64,000 bases of DNA from Leptospira abararensis (GCF_016918735.1 NZ_JAFFPR010000018.1:62001-126000), one strand, 5' to 3'. Positions 1-10,282 are shown, counted from the stretch's first letter. Made by a program: numbers and translations. Notes: generated by a model not told the origin, from the letters alone.

Positions 1-2
1 TG

Positions 3-1061
3 GTTCTTGGATTGTTATTTGATCTGCCACTGATCCCTTTACTTCTACTAACCAATGGACTATTATTTTTGAGTTACAGAAATGACTCATTAAAACAATG
101 GAAAGAAATTAAAACTTTGTCTTCTGGGGCGGGAAGATTTGAAAAAACTTTTGTTTATTTGGCAAAAGATCGAAAGACCACCAAACGAATGATTGGTCAA
201 ATTTCTTCTTTAGGAGATTCTTCTGAATTACTCATCTCTCCCCTCCCTCACCTCGTTCTCAATATTTTATTTTTATGGGACCTATGGAAAATTAAGTCCT
301 TAGAAAAATGGAAACTGAAGTTTGAAAACCTTTGGAATGGTCTGCAATTTCTTATCATAAGAACAGATGCAGAGCTTCCCTTTGTGAATTTTGGATTTTT
401 ATTTCCTGAAGCTACCTTTGCCACTTCCTCTCCAACTGGGAATCTCAGTGCGACGAGTTTGGTTCATCCTTTACTTCCCAAAGAAAGCCGTGTGTTCAAT
501 CCACTTACGAAAATGTCACCTGGGGATTTAATGATTGTGACCGGATCCAATATGAGTGGAAAGACTACTTATCTAAGATCCATCGCCATGTCATTATTAC
601 TTGCTGGAACGGGTGCTCCTGTGCTTGGTTCGGAGTTTGAATTTCCTGAATTCCAAATCCATACACTGATTCGCTCCCAAGATTCCATGGAAGATGGGGT
701 TTCCTTTTTTTATAGTGAGGTGAGACGTTTGTCTTCTATCATCCAAACGGCTGACAATCATAAGAAGGTTCCCGTTTTGTTTTTGGACGAAATTTTAAAG
801 GGAACGAATTCCAAAGAAAGGTACATTGCCACTAGAGAGATTCTTTCTGTCTTACGGGAAAAACAAACGATAGTATTTTTAACAACTCACGATTTAAAAC
901 TCGCAGAAATTCCTTGGGCCAAACGATTTCACTTCACCGAACTTGAAATAGATGGACAAATGGATTTTGATTATAAGATTCGAGATGGAGTGTCCGGTTC
1001 CACAAACGCCCTCAAGATTTTGAAAAAGGAAGGAATTCCGATTCGTAACGAAGAAGAGTGA
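3..1061 (+). CDS. MutS-like ATPase (domain V), 5' end cut by window
   Basis: The reading frame is open to the left edge of the window, so the gene begins outside it; the TTG at 12 is only the first possible start seen. About 350 C-terminal residues are visible. They contain a P-loop (TGSNMSGKTT, near residue 180 counted from the TTG) and a Walker B stretch (VLFLDE, near 255), then a GTNSKER segment and a TTHD motif, as in the C-terminal ATPase of MutS proteins. The hydrophobic start of the visible part suggests a MutS-related membrane-associated family rather than the true mismatch-repair MutS, which carries DNA-binding domains. The role is therefore uncertain. It ends 67 bp before a convergent gene. 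Confidence 0.8.
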   Translation, partial: VLGLLFDLPLIPLLLLTNGLLFLSYRNDSLKQWKEIKTLSSGAGRFEKTFVYLAKDRKTTKRMIGQISSLGDSSELLISPLPHLVLNILFLWDLWKIKSLEKWKLKFENLWNGLQFLIIRTDAELPFVNFGFLFPEATFATSSPTGNLSATSLVHPLLPKESRVFNPLTKMSPGDLMIVTGSNMSGKTTYLRSIAMSLLLAGTGAPVLGSEFEFPEFQIHTLIRSQDSMEDGVSFFYSEVRRLSSIIQTADNHKKVPVLFLDEILKGTNSKERYIATREILSVLREKQTIVFLTTHDLKLAEIPWAKRFHFTELEIDGQMDFDYKIRDGVSGSTNALKILKKEGIPIRNEEE

Positions 1062-1128
1062 AATTTCTATTCTAAGTCTTATTTTCCACCATTTTCATTC
1101 TTTTCCAACAGCGCTTCATAAGTTAGTT

Positions 1129-3204
1129 TTATTTTTCCTTTTCTTCCTCTTCCCCACCAAACAGTGACTTGATTCCTTTCCACCCCCTTTTTACACCGCC
1201 AGAGACATTATCCACTGCTTTATCGACATAGTCAGACATAGCTGAGCCTGCAATCCCACCAACAGCTGCACCAGCAGGGCTTGCAAGAAAGATGGTTCCA
1301 GCATAGACAGAACCAAGCCAGATGGGATCTATGAATGGAGCCGAAACTCCATAAGTTCCTCTATAGATAATGGGAAGTTTTAATGCCCTACCGGCAACAC
1401 CTGGAAAACCAATGGTAAACCTCATATCGATATTTTTATTAAATCCAATTTTACCACCGCCAGAACCTGCGATTCCATCTGCCTTCAATGCGAAGTTGCG
1501 TATTTCAATCGATTCGTTTGCATAATGAAAATCAAATTTTAACTCACGATAAGGAGTGGCTCGACTAAAATCCACTTTCTTCAAATTGATTACACTACCA
1601 ATCGAACTAATTGGCTTCAAAATGTTTGTATAACTAAGAAGTTCGCCGTTAGAAGCATTGACATTCCCCAATACTTGTATATTAGAAATAAGTCCATCCT
1701 CTGTATCTGCAGGGGATACCAAAACAAATTCAGAATCCAATTTTCCTGTGATAGGAGAAATCTTAAAAAGATCAGAGAGTATCGGAGCCACACTTAAATT
1801 TTTGATATTACCTTTTATCTCTAAACCTGCATTGTTTCCCCAAAGATAATGACCTGTTCCATTCACAATTCCTTCGTAGGCCTTTAAATCATATTTAGTG
1901 ATCTGGAGCTTTCTTTTTGCATAATGTAAGTTTAATTTTAGAAAATCTGCATGGAAATCTCCTGCATTTAGATTTCGCAAATTAAAATTTAAATATACAT
2001 TCATTCGATTTACATAGCCTGTGCTTGGAATGTCTCTCGTTAGAATTGATTTTTCGAAATCAGGATCGACCCAAATTTTAATAACCTTAATGATACTAGG
2101 AACATCTAAATATTCCGAAGTCCCTTCAAAAGAAATTGTTGGAGATAGGGGTGGCTTTAAAAAATTTACATATCCTGATCCGCTTAACTTGGATTTTCCC
2201 TTCCAATCAACAAGAATGTTTGCAAAAGATATTTTTTTCTCTTGAATGTCATAATTGATAATTGTTGATACATGGCCGTCTGCGAATGTTTTACCATCTT
2301 TTAAAGCTAAGTCTTTAATGTGCAATCGATCGACAATCGCGTATATTTTTGTCTCGTCTCGTTTGTAAAAAGGGATATTACCTGTAGTTTTTGCTAAACG
2401 CAAATCACCATAAGTAAAAATGATTACTATATCGTGAAGGTCCGAACCTGTTAAGTTTTGAAAAGAAAATTCTCCTTCAAATCTCGCCGATTCATAGGTC
2501 ATTTCATCAGTAACAAACAAAAAGTTTGAACTAAAAGATATTGGCTCATCATTTAACTTACCATAGATATATACATCAAAATTTCTCAAATCTCGATCCA
2601 ACTGAAAGGTGGTTTCCCAAAGATACAATTTGATGTTTCGTGAATACAGTTTATCTTCAAATAGGATTGTGATGTTTTTAATTTCGATTTGGTTTACAAA
2701 GTTAGCGAATACTTTGGAAAAATAGTATTTTGTCTCAGAAGGAACAACCTCTTCAGTACCTTGGGTTGTTTTTTCTGGAATCACCTCTGACTTAGAGAGA
2801 ACACGTTCAAACATTGGAAAAGATTCATCCTTTTCACGTGTGATCTCCACAGTTCCTGTATTGAGATATATCTTTCTGATTTCTAAAGCTTGGCCAACAA
2901 AAACACCATAATAAACTTCGATTCTAAGTTTGTGAACCTGGATCAACTCATCTTCGTTCTTTGATACAGTCACCTCGGCCAACTCAATCCCTGGAAAAGG
3001 AAAGAACACTGGCTCTGATGTTTGGTAATTCACCTGTAGGCCCGTGAGTTGATTTGTTGTATCTAAAATTAATTTTTTATAATAATCTGGATCTGCTAAC
3101 AGTGGATACAGAATAAAAAACATCGTCATAGAAACGACAAATATTAGAGTCAGTAGGATTTTACCGACCACTCCTTTGATTTTGTCACGAATACTTAAGT
3201 TCAT
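1129..3204 (-). CDS. AsmA-like envelope protein
   Basis: The 691-residue protein has one N-terminal membrane segment (about residues 13-37), then a long beta-rich region. The opening after the membrane segment, with a phrase like FPGIELAEVTV, and the C-terminal LDSEFVLVSPAD-type repeats are typical of the AsmA/DUF3971 group. Members of this superfamily are inner-membrane-anchored and are thought to help move phospholipids to the outer membrane or affect outer-membrane assembly. The C-terminus is a Gly/Ala-rich segment followed by a charged tail rich in Glu and Lys. It is the last gene of the seven-gene minus-strand unit, 7 bp after the second ABC ATPase gene. The family is inferred from sequence character; the substrate is unknown. 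Confidence 0.7.
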   Translation of the reverse strand: MNLSIRDKIKGVVGKILLTLIFVVSMTMFFILYPLLADPDYYKKLILDTTNQLTGLQVNYQTSEPVFFPFPGIELAEVTVSKNEDELIQVHKLRIEVYYGVFVGQALEIRKIYLNTGTVEITREKDESFPMFERVLSKSEVIPEKTTQGTEEVVPSETKYYFSKVFANFVNQIEIKNITILFEDKLYSRNIKLYLWETTFQLDRDLRNFDVYIYGKLNDEPISFSSNFLFVTDEMTYESARFEGEFSFQNLTGSDLHDIVIIFTYGDLRLAKTTGNIPFYKRDETKIYAIVDRLHIKDLALKDGKTFADGHVSTIINYDIQEKKISFANILVDWKGKSKLSGSGYVNFLKPPLSPTISFEGTSEYLDVPSIIKVIKIWVDPDFEKSILTRDIPSTGYVNRMNVYLNFNLRNLNAGDFHADFLKLNLHYAKRKLQITKYDLKAYEGIVNGTGHYLWGNNAGLEIKGNIKNLSVAPILSDLFKISPITGKLDSEFVLVSPADTEDGLISNIQVLGNVNASNGELLSYTNILKPISSIGSVINLKKVDFSRATPYRELKFDFHYANESIEIRNFALKADGIAGSGGGKIGFNKNIDMRFTIGFPGVAGRALKLPIIYRGTYGVSAPFIDPIWLGSVYAGTIFLASPAGAAVGGIAGSAMSDYVDKAVDNVSGGVKRGWKGIKSLFGGEEEEKEK

Positions 3205-3211
3205 TAAAATT

Positions 3212-4174
3212 TTACTTTAAAGGGAAATGACATTTTACTCTACTTGTTGGTGTAGGAAAACTTTCCGCAGGTTCTTCCGTTTTACAAATATCTTGAACAA
3301 TGGGGCATCTTGTATGGAACCTACAGCCTTTGGGTTTGTTCATCAAACTAGGAATTTCTCCCTTCAATGTCTTCGTAACTCTTGTTCGATCCTTTAAATC
3401 AAAACTAGCAGAAAATAAAGCCCTTGTGTAGGGATGTAAGGGCGCTTTGCTGATCTCATCACGGCTTCCTTCTTCGACAATTTGTCCTAAATACATGACA
3501 GCAATTCTATCAGATACATGTTTTACAATATTCAAGTCATGAGATATAAACAAATAAGATAGTCCATATTTATCACGTAATAACAAAATATTATTAATTA
3601 CTTGTGCTTGCGTTGAAATATCTAATGCCGAAACTGCTTCATCACAAACAACAAGGTTTGGTTCTAAAATCAAAGCCCTAGCGATAGCAATCCTCTGCCT
3701 TTGTCCACCGCTGAACTCATGTGGGTAACGATGTAAAATATCGGATGGTAAATTTACCTCTGTTAGTGCTTTAACTGCTTTTTCTTTTTTCTCTGCCGGG
3801 GATAAGTTTGGAAAATGGATTTGTAATCCTTCGGTTATGATTTCCTCAATCGTAAAACGAGGGTTTAATGAAGAATACGGGTCTTGAAATACAACTTGGA
3901 TTTTTCGTTTAAGTGCTTTTTGTTCTTCTTTAGGAATGTTTTTAATTTCTTTATCTTCAAACTGAATGGAACCAGAATCAAACGGTAATAAAGATAAAAT
4001 CGCCCGACCAATGGTGGACTTACCACAACCAGATTCTCCCACAAGTCCTAAAATCTTTCCTTGTGGAATTTCAAAACTAACTCCCTCAACGGCCACGAGT
4101 CGTTTAGAAGAAAAAGAAAGTGATTGCGATTGTTTATACGATACAACTAAGTCTTTTACTTTAAGCACTTTCAT
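3212..4174 (-). CDS. Peptide-type ABC transporter ATP-binding protein (OppF/DppF-like)
   Basis: A 320-residue ATPase of the oligopeptide/nickel importer type. Visible motifs are Walker A (GESGCGKST, about 49-57), Q-loop, signature FSGGQRQR, Walker B ending CDEAVSALD and the H-loop SHD. The C-terminus has the oligopeptide-family Cys cluster GCRFHTRC followed by two more Cys, which in some relatives binds an iron-sulfur cluster. It overlaps the preceding ATPase gene by 14 bp, so the two are probably made together as a heterodimer. In E. coli the equivalent YejF is one fused protein; here the halves are separate genes. The substrate is not known from sequence. Confidence 0.9.
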   Translation of the reverse strand: MKVLKVKDLVVSYKQSQSLSFSSKRLVAVEGVSFEIPQGKILGLVGESGCGKSTIGRAILSLLPFDSGSIQFEDKEIKNIPKEEQKALKRKIQVVFQDPYSSLNPRFTIEEIITEGLQIHFPNLSPAEKKEKAVKALTEVNLPSDILHRYPHEFSGGQRQRIAIARALILEPNLVVCDEAVSALDISTQAQVINNILLLRDKYGLSYLFISHDLNIVKHVSDRIAVMYLGQIVEEGSRDEISKAPLHPYTRALFSASFDLKDRTRVTKTLKGEIPSLMNKPKGCRFHTRCPIVQDICKTEEPAESFPTPTSRVKCHFPLK

Positions 4175-5150
4175 TACCTCCGTATAAAAAACAATCTACT
4201 GATTGATGCTCAGCGATCGGTATTGTTTGAGGAACTGATAGATTACAAATTGGAAGTTTTTCATTACAACGCGTGTGGAACCGGCACCCTGTGGGATAGG
4301 ATTTGGGAGAAGGAACAATCCCTTCGATGGTAACTAATTTTTTACCAATATTCTCATGGGTGGGATAAGCAGCAATTAAGGCTTGTGTGTATGGATGTTT
4401 GGGACTGTCAATGACATCGGCCACATTTCCTTGTTCGATGATCTTTCCCGCATACATCACGGCAATCCGATCCGCAATATGGCTTACGAGTCCAATATCA
4501 TGAGAAATAAAAAGAACCGACATTCCATTTTCTTTCCGTAATTCTTTTAGAAGTTCAATCAACTGCAATTGGATGGTGACATCTATGGCACTTGTGGGTT
4601 CATCGGCGATTAAAATTTTTGGATCACACATGAGTGCCATTGCAATACAAACTCTTTGCAACATCCCACCCGAAAATTGATTAGGATATTGCCCCAATCT
4701 AAGTTTTGCATCGGTAATCCCAACTCTTTCGAGAAGATAAATCGCTTTATCTTCAGCTTCTTGTTTGGAACCAAGCCCATGTAATAAAAATCCTTCGGTA
4801 AGTTGGGCTCCAATTTTATGGAGAGGATTTAACGCAGAAAATGGTTCTTGGAATACATAAGAAATTTCCTTTCCACGAACAGATCTTAGGTGGTCTTGTG
4901 AAGAATTGAGCAAATCATTCTCTTCAAATAAAATAGATCCTGTGGGATACAAAGTTGTGTTGGATGGCAATAGTTGAGTGAGGGCCAAACTAGTGATAGA
5001 CTTTCCACAACCAGACTCACCGACAAGAGCCAAAGTTTCCCCTTTTGCCAAATAAAAATTTACATGATCAACGATGGGCAAAATCCCATCATCAGTTTTA
5101 ATTTGAATGGAGAGGTCTTTAACTTGGATGGCTTTTGGACTTGCACTCAT
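4161..5150 (-). CDS. Peptide-type ABC transporter ATP-binding protein (OppD/DppD-like)
   Basis: A 329-residue ATPase: Walker A GESGCGKS (about 38-45), signature FSGGMLQR, Walker B ending ADEPTSAID and H-loop SHD. The C-terminal oligopeptide-transporter extension carries GCRFHTRC plus two further Cys. The signature has M in place of the usual Q (FSGGM), a common variant in this subfamily. It overlaps the YejE-like permease gene by 4 bp and the next ATPase gene by 14 bp, which supports translational coupling. Together with the partner ATPase it should power the two permeases encoded just upstream. Confidence 0.9.
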   Translation of the reverse strand: MSASPKAIQVKDLSIQIKTDDGILPIVDHVNFYLAKGETLALVGESGCGKSITSLALTQLLPSNTTLYPTGSILFEENDLLNSSQDHLRSVRGKEISYVFQEPFSALNPLHKIGAQLTEGFLLHGLGSKQEAEDKAIYLLERVGITDAKLRLGQYPNQFSGGMLQRVCIAMALMCDPKILIADEPTSAIDVTIQLQLIELLKELRKENGMSVLFISHDIGLVSHIADRIAVMYAGKIIEQGNVADVIDSPKHPYTQALIAAYPTHENIGKKLVTIEGIVPSPKSYPTGCRFHTRCNEKLPICNLSVPQTIPIAEHQSVDCFLYGGNESA

Positions 5151-6196
5151 TCGTAAACCACCTTGTCTTTGGGATCAAACGCATCCCGGAGTCCCTCACC
5201 AACAAATGCCGAAAACAAAATGGTCAGAAACAAAGCCACGGATGGAAAGGTAATCAACCACCAGGCCGTGAGTCTTTCTCTTCCTTGCCCAATCAACTCT
5301 CCCCAAGAAGGATTGGGAGCTGGAATTCCGTAACCCAAAAAGTCAAGGGCCGAAAGAACAGAGATTGCTGAAATTAATATAAAAGGTAAAAAAGTAACAA
5401 GAGGTGTAATGGAATTCGGAAGTAGGTGACGCATAATGATTGAAAAAGAAGAGGCTCCTAAAGTTTTTGCTGCATCAACAAACTGTTGTTTGCGGAGTTT
5501 TAAAAACTCACCACGCATATAATAACTGAGTCCAATCCAACTCAAAGATCCGTAAGTAACAATGAGTACCATAAATCCACGTCCAAAAAAAGAACCCATA
5601 ATCAAAATCAAATATAGGAATGGAATCGCAGATAAGATTTCTATAATCCTTTGTAAAAACAAATCCAATCGACCCACAAAATATCCCTGAATTCCACCGA
5701 TAAAGGAGGCAAGGAGGATCTCGACAATGATGAGGATCAAACTAAAAGTCATCGCCAACCGATATCCATAAATGATACGAGTGAACACATCCCGACCCCG
5801 ATCATCGGTTCCCATCCAATGACGAAGTGAAGGTTTAGAAGGAGGATTGGTTCCTTCTTCTAAACTTTCCAAATTGTCTTCATTTACACCAAAAGGGATA
5901 GGTGGAAACAACATATGATTGGATGAATCGACAAACCGCGACTCTTTACTGAGTTTTTTATAATTGGGTTCGGTTAGATTGGCTCCACCAAACTTTGTTT
6001 CTGGATAAAAACTAAAAATAGGAAACGAAACACTCCCTTCATACAAAATGAATAGTGGTTTATTATTGATAAGAAGAGGGGAAAACAAAGACAATATATA
6101 AGTATAAAAAAGAATTAACATCGAATAATAAGCACGTTTATTCTTTTTAAACTTTTCCCACTTACGAATGTTTGCCGGGTTTGAAATAAAATTCAT
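5147..6196 (-). CDS. yejE: YejE-like ABC transporter permease
   Basis: A 349-residue permease with an N-terminal cytoplasmic piece, one membrane segment and a periplasmic insert, then the BPD_transp_1 core of five or so segments. The layout and phrases (NKRAYYSM at the start, LINNKPL after TM1, [12 protein letters not shown] before the core, DAFDPK at the end) match E. coli YejE, part of the YejABEF peptide/microcin C importer. The EAA-type loop is visible around residues 230-250. It overlaps the YejB-like gene by 4 bp (ATGA) and the downstream ATPase gene by 4 bp. No YejA-type binding protein is present in the window. Confidence 0.9.
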   Translation of the reverse strand: MNFISNPANIRKWEKFKKNKRAYYSMLILFYTYILSLFSPLLINNKPLFILYEGSVSFPIFSFYPETKFGGANLTEPNYKKLSKESRFVDSSNHMLFPPIPFGVNEDNLESLEEGTNPPSKPSLRHWMGTDDRGRDVFTRIIYGYRLAMTFSLILIIVEILLASFIGGIQGYFVGRLDLFLQRIIEILSAIPFLYLILIMGSFFGRGFMVLIVTYGSLSWIGLSYYMRGEFLKLRKQQFVDAAKTLGASSFSIIMRHLLPNSITPLVTFLPFILISAISVLSALDFLGYGIPAPNPSWGELIGQGRERLTAWWLITFPSVALFLTILFSAFVGEGLRDAFDPKDKVVYE

Positions 6197-7203
6197 TCGA
6201 AATCAATCCTCGGATCTATCAGTATATAACAGAAATCGGAGACAATCTTTCCGATTAGTCCTAAAAAACTTTGAGCAAGAAGTAAACCCATCATAAGATC
6301 CGTGTCCCTTTCTCTAACTGCTTCAAAACTTAATAGGCCCATCCCATCGATATTAAAGACCAACTCAATGAACAAAGAACCTGAAAAAATTAAAGTTAAG
6401 TTACTTCCGAAACCAGTAGCGATCGGAATGAGTGAATTTCGAAATGCATGACGAAAGATGGAATCCGAAAAACTAAGTCCTTTGGATACGGCCGTGCGAA
6501 CATATTCTTTTGCAATTTGATCTAATAAACTATTTTTCATGAGTAGTGTAAGGACTGCAAAACTTCCTACCACATAACAGATCACAGGTAAAAACATATG
6601 AGCAAGTCGATCGTTTACCTTTCCCCAAAAACTCAAATCTTCATAGAAGTCAGAAACTTCATGCCCTAAAGGAAAAAAGGAGAATACCTCTCCCGAGGCA
6701 AACAAATATAAGAGTAACATCGCAAAGGCGAAAACTGGTAAAGAATAGGTAAAAAAGATAATAAAACTAGAAATGAAATCGAACCGGCTTCCTTCTTTTA
6801 ATGCCTTCTGAATTCCGAGAGGAATACAAATCAAATAAGTTAAAAAGAAACCAGAAAGTCCAAAAAAAAGAGATACAGGAAGTTTTTCTACAATGAGTTC
6901 TGATACCTTACGAGAGTGTAACCTTGACTCCCCTAAATCAAATTGAACAATTTGTTTCAGCCAAAGTAGATAAGCAATTGGCGCGGGTTTGTCTAAATGG
7001 AGCCTTTGTTTGATGAGTTCGATTTCTTCCTGCGAAATTTGTTTGGTCGAAGCACCAGCTAAATTTCCTGTACCTTTTAGTTTGGCGATCTCACTATTCA
7101 GTGGGCCCCCTGGAGCAAAATGGGAAATCAAAAAAACAAGGAAAGTGATTCCAAGTAAGGTTGGAAAGATGAGTAAAAAACGTTTTAGAAAATATTTCCA
7201 CAT
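6193..7203 (-). CDS. yejB: YejB-like ABC transporter permease
   Basis: A 336-residue permease opening with a typical oligopeptide permease membrane helix (residues 8-28) and the motif HFAPGGP. An extended periplasmic region follows, then the permease core with the EAA loop near [11 protein letters not shown], ending with a short [10 protein letters not shown] tail common to YejB/DppB proteins. It should pair with the YejE-like protein to form the membrane channel. It starts 3 bp after the AttH-like gene and its stop overlaps the yejE start by 4 bp, so it is inside one transcription unit. Confidence 0.9.
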   Translation of the reverse strand: MWKYFLKRFLLIFPTLLGITFLVFLISHFAPGGPLNSEIAKLKGTGNLAGASTKQISQEEIELIKQRLHLDKPAPIAYLLWLKQIVQFDLGESRLHSRKVSELIVEKLPVSLFFGLSGFFLTYLICIPLGIQKALKEGSRFDFISSFIIFFTYSLPVFAFAMLLLYLFASGEVFSFFPLGHEVSDFYEDLSFWGKVNDRLAHMFLPVICYVVGSFAVLTLLMKNSLLDQIAKEYVRTAVSKGLSFSDSIFRHAFRNSLIPIATGFGSNLTLIFSGSLFIELVFNIDGMGLLSFEAVRERDTDLMMGLLLAQSFLGLIGKIVSDFCYILIDPRIDFE

Positions 7204-7206
7204 GTC

Positions 7207-8253
7207 TTAGAACTCCCACCACTCTTTCGGTTTTTTGTAACCTTTCAATTCTAAATATCCTTTGGCTGACTTTTTTTGAATTGGATCTCTGGCTTCCACT
7301 CCACCCTCCCAATAAATTGTGGATGTTGACTTACTTCCGTCAAACTCTTGTTCATTGAAAATGGGAGACACTATCCATTCTCCACCAGGGTATTTGATTT
7401 TCCAGTGGAGTGGGTATTCTATTTTTGTAGCGGGGCTTTTCCAAAAGGATCCTACAGTTTCCATTTGGATTTGACCCGGTTCCTTCCAATAGGTAGTTTT
7501 TCCTTCTGGATTTCGATAAGTTCCAAAAATATCTGGGTCCTCTTGGCTTGACTCCCGAAATCGGAAAAATACAAAGTCCTCACCTAAATTGTCCGACAAA
7601 CAAATCCAATCCCAACCAGTTTCCCCTGTAGCCAAAGTAGGGATAGACTTTGAATTTTTTTCACTCCACTCATGATCCATCCAAGAATTTCCAGAAACAA
7701 TAGTCTCCCTCTTCCCATTTATAAAAAGATTTCCCTTTGTTTTGAGTCTCGGATAACTATAGTAATACGAAAAAATATTGGCATTACGGTTGGATTTAAT
7801 AGAGATCCCATCTTTGCCATGGACAAGGATTTTTCCATTTCCTTGTAACTCCAAATCCAAACTCAAATCTTTTGATTTTGACTCAGCCACAATATGAAAC
7901 TTATCTTTGGAAATAATCTCCAACCGATAGGTTCCACTATAAATGAATTTATCTGAATATCCAGAAAGACCACCTATGGTTCGTTTGATGGTTTGGGCAT
8001 TTTTATACTTTTTAGAAGAAAAATCAGAAATCGCAAAATGAACAGGATACACTTCTGGATTCCAATCGGTTTCATCAGAAAACTTCAGTCGAAAAAAAGA
8101 CAATTCATAGCCATATAAATTTCCTTTATCAGATTCTAAATGCCCCACAAAGTAACACCACTCCAACCCAAAATCAGAATGAAAACTATGATCTTTGGGA
8201 AAACTAAAATGAAAAAAAAGGAGTGATAGGATTAAAACTTTGATTCTATTCAT
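7207..8253 (-). CDS. Exported AttH/CrtC-like (lipocalin-type) protein
   Basis: I place the start at the ATG ending at 8253 rather than further upstream, because the protein then begins with a clear signal peptide (MNRIKVLILSLLFFHF, cut near residue 18-20) and overlaps the previous stop by 8 bp. The mature part shows the hallmark of the AttH / carotenoid 1,2-hydratase-like family: an SWMDHEWS motif, then a GWDW segment and paired beta-barrel-like repeats. Family members are exported proteins, and in Agrobacterium AttH lies in an ABC-transporter operon. Here it lies 3 bp upstream of the yejB-like gene, where a substrate-binding protein would be expected. A binding or lipid-handling role is my inference; enzyme activity is not shown. 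Confidence 0.75.
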   Translation of the reverse strand: MNRIKVLILSLLFFHFSFPKDHSFHSDFGLEWCYFVGHLESDKGNLYGYELSFFRLKFSDETDWNPEVYPVHFAISDFSSKKYKNAQTIKRTIGGLSGYSDKFIYSGTYRLEIISKDKFHIVAESKSKDLSLDLELQGNGKILVHGKDGISIKSNRNANIFSYYYSYPRLKTKGNLFINGKRETIVSGNSWMDHEWSEKNSKSIPTLATGETGWDWICLSDNLGEDFVFFRFRESSQEDPDIFGTYRNPEGKTTYWKEPGQIQMETVGSFWKSPATKIEYPLHWKIKYPGGEWIVSPIFNEQEFDGSKSTSTIYWEGGVEARDPIQKKSAKGYLELKGYKKPKEWWEF

Positions 8254-10282
8254 CAGGTAAAGACTCCCACTTCTTTTCAAGTGGAAGGATATGAAGATAA
8301 GATTCCTCAATTCTTTTCATCTTTTCGATGACATCTTTCATTTTTTTCTTTTCGTTTAACTTTCGATACAATTGTGCTAAGTTATACAAATTAGATAAAT
8401 TTGAGTCATTGATGGAATGAGCCTTTTTCCATTCTACTTCTGCTTTTTCAAACATTTCCATTTGGTAATAACAATATCCAAGAACTGAATGTGATTTAAA
8501 ATGATTGGTTTTGAATTTATTATAAGACTCTAACAAATGGATGGCTTTTTCAAAATTCTGACTATAGGCAAGTGCCTTCCCATAAGAAAGTTGGGTATCA
8601 AGTTCACGAGGTAAAATTTGATGTGCTTGTTCATAAAAAACTACAGCCTCATTGAATTCTTTTTTTCGGTAAGCTTCATCTCCTTTCGCTTTAATCAAAT
8701 TGAATTCGGGAAGCCTGGGAGACAACTGAAGACCAAGTAATGTGATATCATCCATTGGGTCTGTACCCATAGTAAACTCTTTGTGAATGGTTAGGATGGT
8801 TTCCACAGTTTCTTGGATGGATTTTTCAAAAGTGGTTTCGATGATTTGGATGAGTCTATGTTCTCCAAACGCGATTCCCTTATCATTTTCTGCTTCGGTG
8901 AGTCCGTCTGTGTATAAAAATAATTTATCACCCGGCTCCAATTGGATTTGCAGATCTCTAAACGTATCGCCGGCATCGGGAAACATACCCAGGAAGGTTC
9001 CGTCTCCTTCACAAATTTCAGCTCGTTTTGTTTTTGCTCGATAAAGAATGGGCCTTGGGTGGCCGGCAACGGAATACAAAACTTTATAATCATCATGAAT
9101 CAAAACATAAACACAAGTTGTGTAACCTTGTTGTTTGACTAAGTCTAACAACTCCCGATTAATTAGTTTGAATGTTTCCGATGGTTTTGGTTTTTTAAAA
9201 TTGGAAAAAAGTAACTTAGATAATGCCGTAATAAAAGCTGCAGGGACTCCGTGACCAGAAACATCACAAACAGCAACTCCCAACTTATCCATATTATACG
9301 GAAAGTAATCATAATAATCCCCACTCACTTCTTGCATTGGGGTAAATGCTGTCCAAAACTGGATTCCATTCCAATCGGGAATGATTTCTGGAATAAGACC
9401 CTTCTGGATGTTTTTTGCCAACCGTAAGTCCTTTTCCATTGAGAGTTGTTTTTTTTCTAATTCTTGTTTGAAAGATTTTAATACTTCAACTGCCGCTTCT
9501 AAATCGCGATTTTCGATCGCTAGTTCCCTAGACTTTCCTACAACATCTTTCACATCGATAATAGAAATTTCTTCCAGTTGGGAATCCACTCTAGAGGTAA
9601 CCATCACTCGATGCCTGTTTGTTAAATCGTCTTTTGTCAAACGCGAGCGAGACAAAAACAAATTGTCTTCCAACCATTCCATTTCATATTCATTGGAATC
9701 GGCCCCAAATAAAATATCATCACCTAACTCTTTGTGAGATACATGGATTCCAAAAAGTTTTGTTTTAGTCATTCGGATATTGAATTCTTTGAGTTCAAAG
9801 AGGACGGCAAGCCCGTTCAACATCCCTTGAAAAAATACGGCATCGTACCACTTCTCTTGGTATTCAGGTAAGTAATTGAATAGAAATATCACTTTTTGAT
9901 TGGAAACAGGTTTTACATTTAGATAGACTGCTCGCGTTAGGCGACCAATCAAAATAGGAAGACGTTCTATCATCTCCTCCAAATCAATCCGAGAATCATC
10001 CAGAGGAAGTAAATCATACGCATTCGTGATAAGACTTTCTGTACCAAGATGATACAGAATTCCTGAAATATCGAGGGATTGGGATATAATTTGAATGATT
10101 TTATCTTCTAAATCTTGAGAGATCCAATAGTTAGGATCTTTTAGAATTCGATTGTAAATCGTATCATCTAAATTTTCCGGAAAGGGATTGGTGTGGCGTG
10201 ATAAATGATTCTCGCGTTGATACACTTGAATCAGTCCCGAGACACGTTTCGATGATATTTCTCTTCCTGCGTGCAGTGGCAA
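8246..10282 (-). CDS. PP2C-type (SpoIIE/RsbU) serine phosphatase with TPR repeats
   Basis: A long (about 678-residue) cytoplasmic regulator. The N-terminal 250 residues form an unrecognised sensor-like domain. A coiled coil follows (about 265-305, rich in Glu/Lys/Leu), then a SpoIIE/RsbU PP2C phosphatase domain (about 305-510) with the acidic metal motifs GDYYDYF, DVSGHG, TDGLTE and DPMDDITLL. The C-terminus holds TPR repeats (about 520-665). Such proteins dephosphorylate anti-sigma-factor antagonists. The called start is a TTG close behind a GGGAGGG sequence; a GTG about 19 codons downstream is an alternative, so the exact N-terminus is uncertain. It is the first gene of the unit running down to the AsmA-like gene. 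Confidence 0.88.
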   Translation of the reverse strand: MPLHAGREISSKRVSGLIQVYQRENHLSRHTNPFPENLDDTIYNRILKDPNYWISQDLEDKIIQIISQSLDISGILYHLGTESLITNAYDLLPLDDSRIDLEEMIERLPILIGRLTRAVYLNVKPVSNQKVIFLFNYLPEYQEKWYDAVFFQGMLNGLAVLFELKEFNIRMTKTKLFGIHVSHKELGDDILFGADSNEYEMEWLEDNLFLSRSRLTKDDLTNRHRVMVTSRVDSQLEEISIIDVKDVVGKSRELAIENRDLEAAVEVLKSFKQELEKKQLSMEKDLRLAKNIQKGLIPEIIPDWNGIQFWTAFTPMQEVSGDYYDYFPYNMDKLGVAVCDVSGHGVPAAFITALSKLLFSNFKKPKPSETFKLINRELLDLVKQQGYTTCVYVLIHDDYKVLYSVAGHPRPILYRAKTKRAEICEGDGTFLGMFPDAGDTFRDLQIQLEPGDKLFLYTDGLTEAENDKGIAFGEHRLIQIIETTFEKSIQETVETILTIHKEFTMGTDPMDDITLLGLQLSPRLPEFNLIKAKGDEAYRKKEFNEAVVFYEQAHQILPRELDTQLSYGKALAYSQNFEKAIHLLESYNKFKTNHFKSHSVLGYCYYQMEMFEKAEVEWKKAHSINDSNLSNLYNLAQLYRKLNEKKKMKDVIEKMKRIEESYLHILPLEKKWESLPDE

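Noticed and set aside
9381..9737. 118-codon plus-strand ORF within the phosphatase gene
   Set aside because: It is a shadow frame opposite a coiled-coil coding stretch; Ser-rich product and no start signal.
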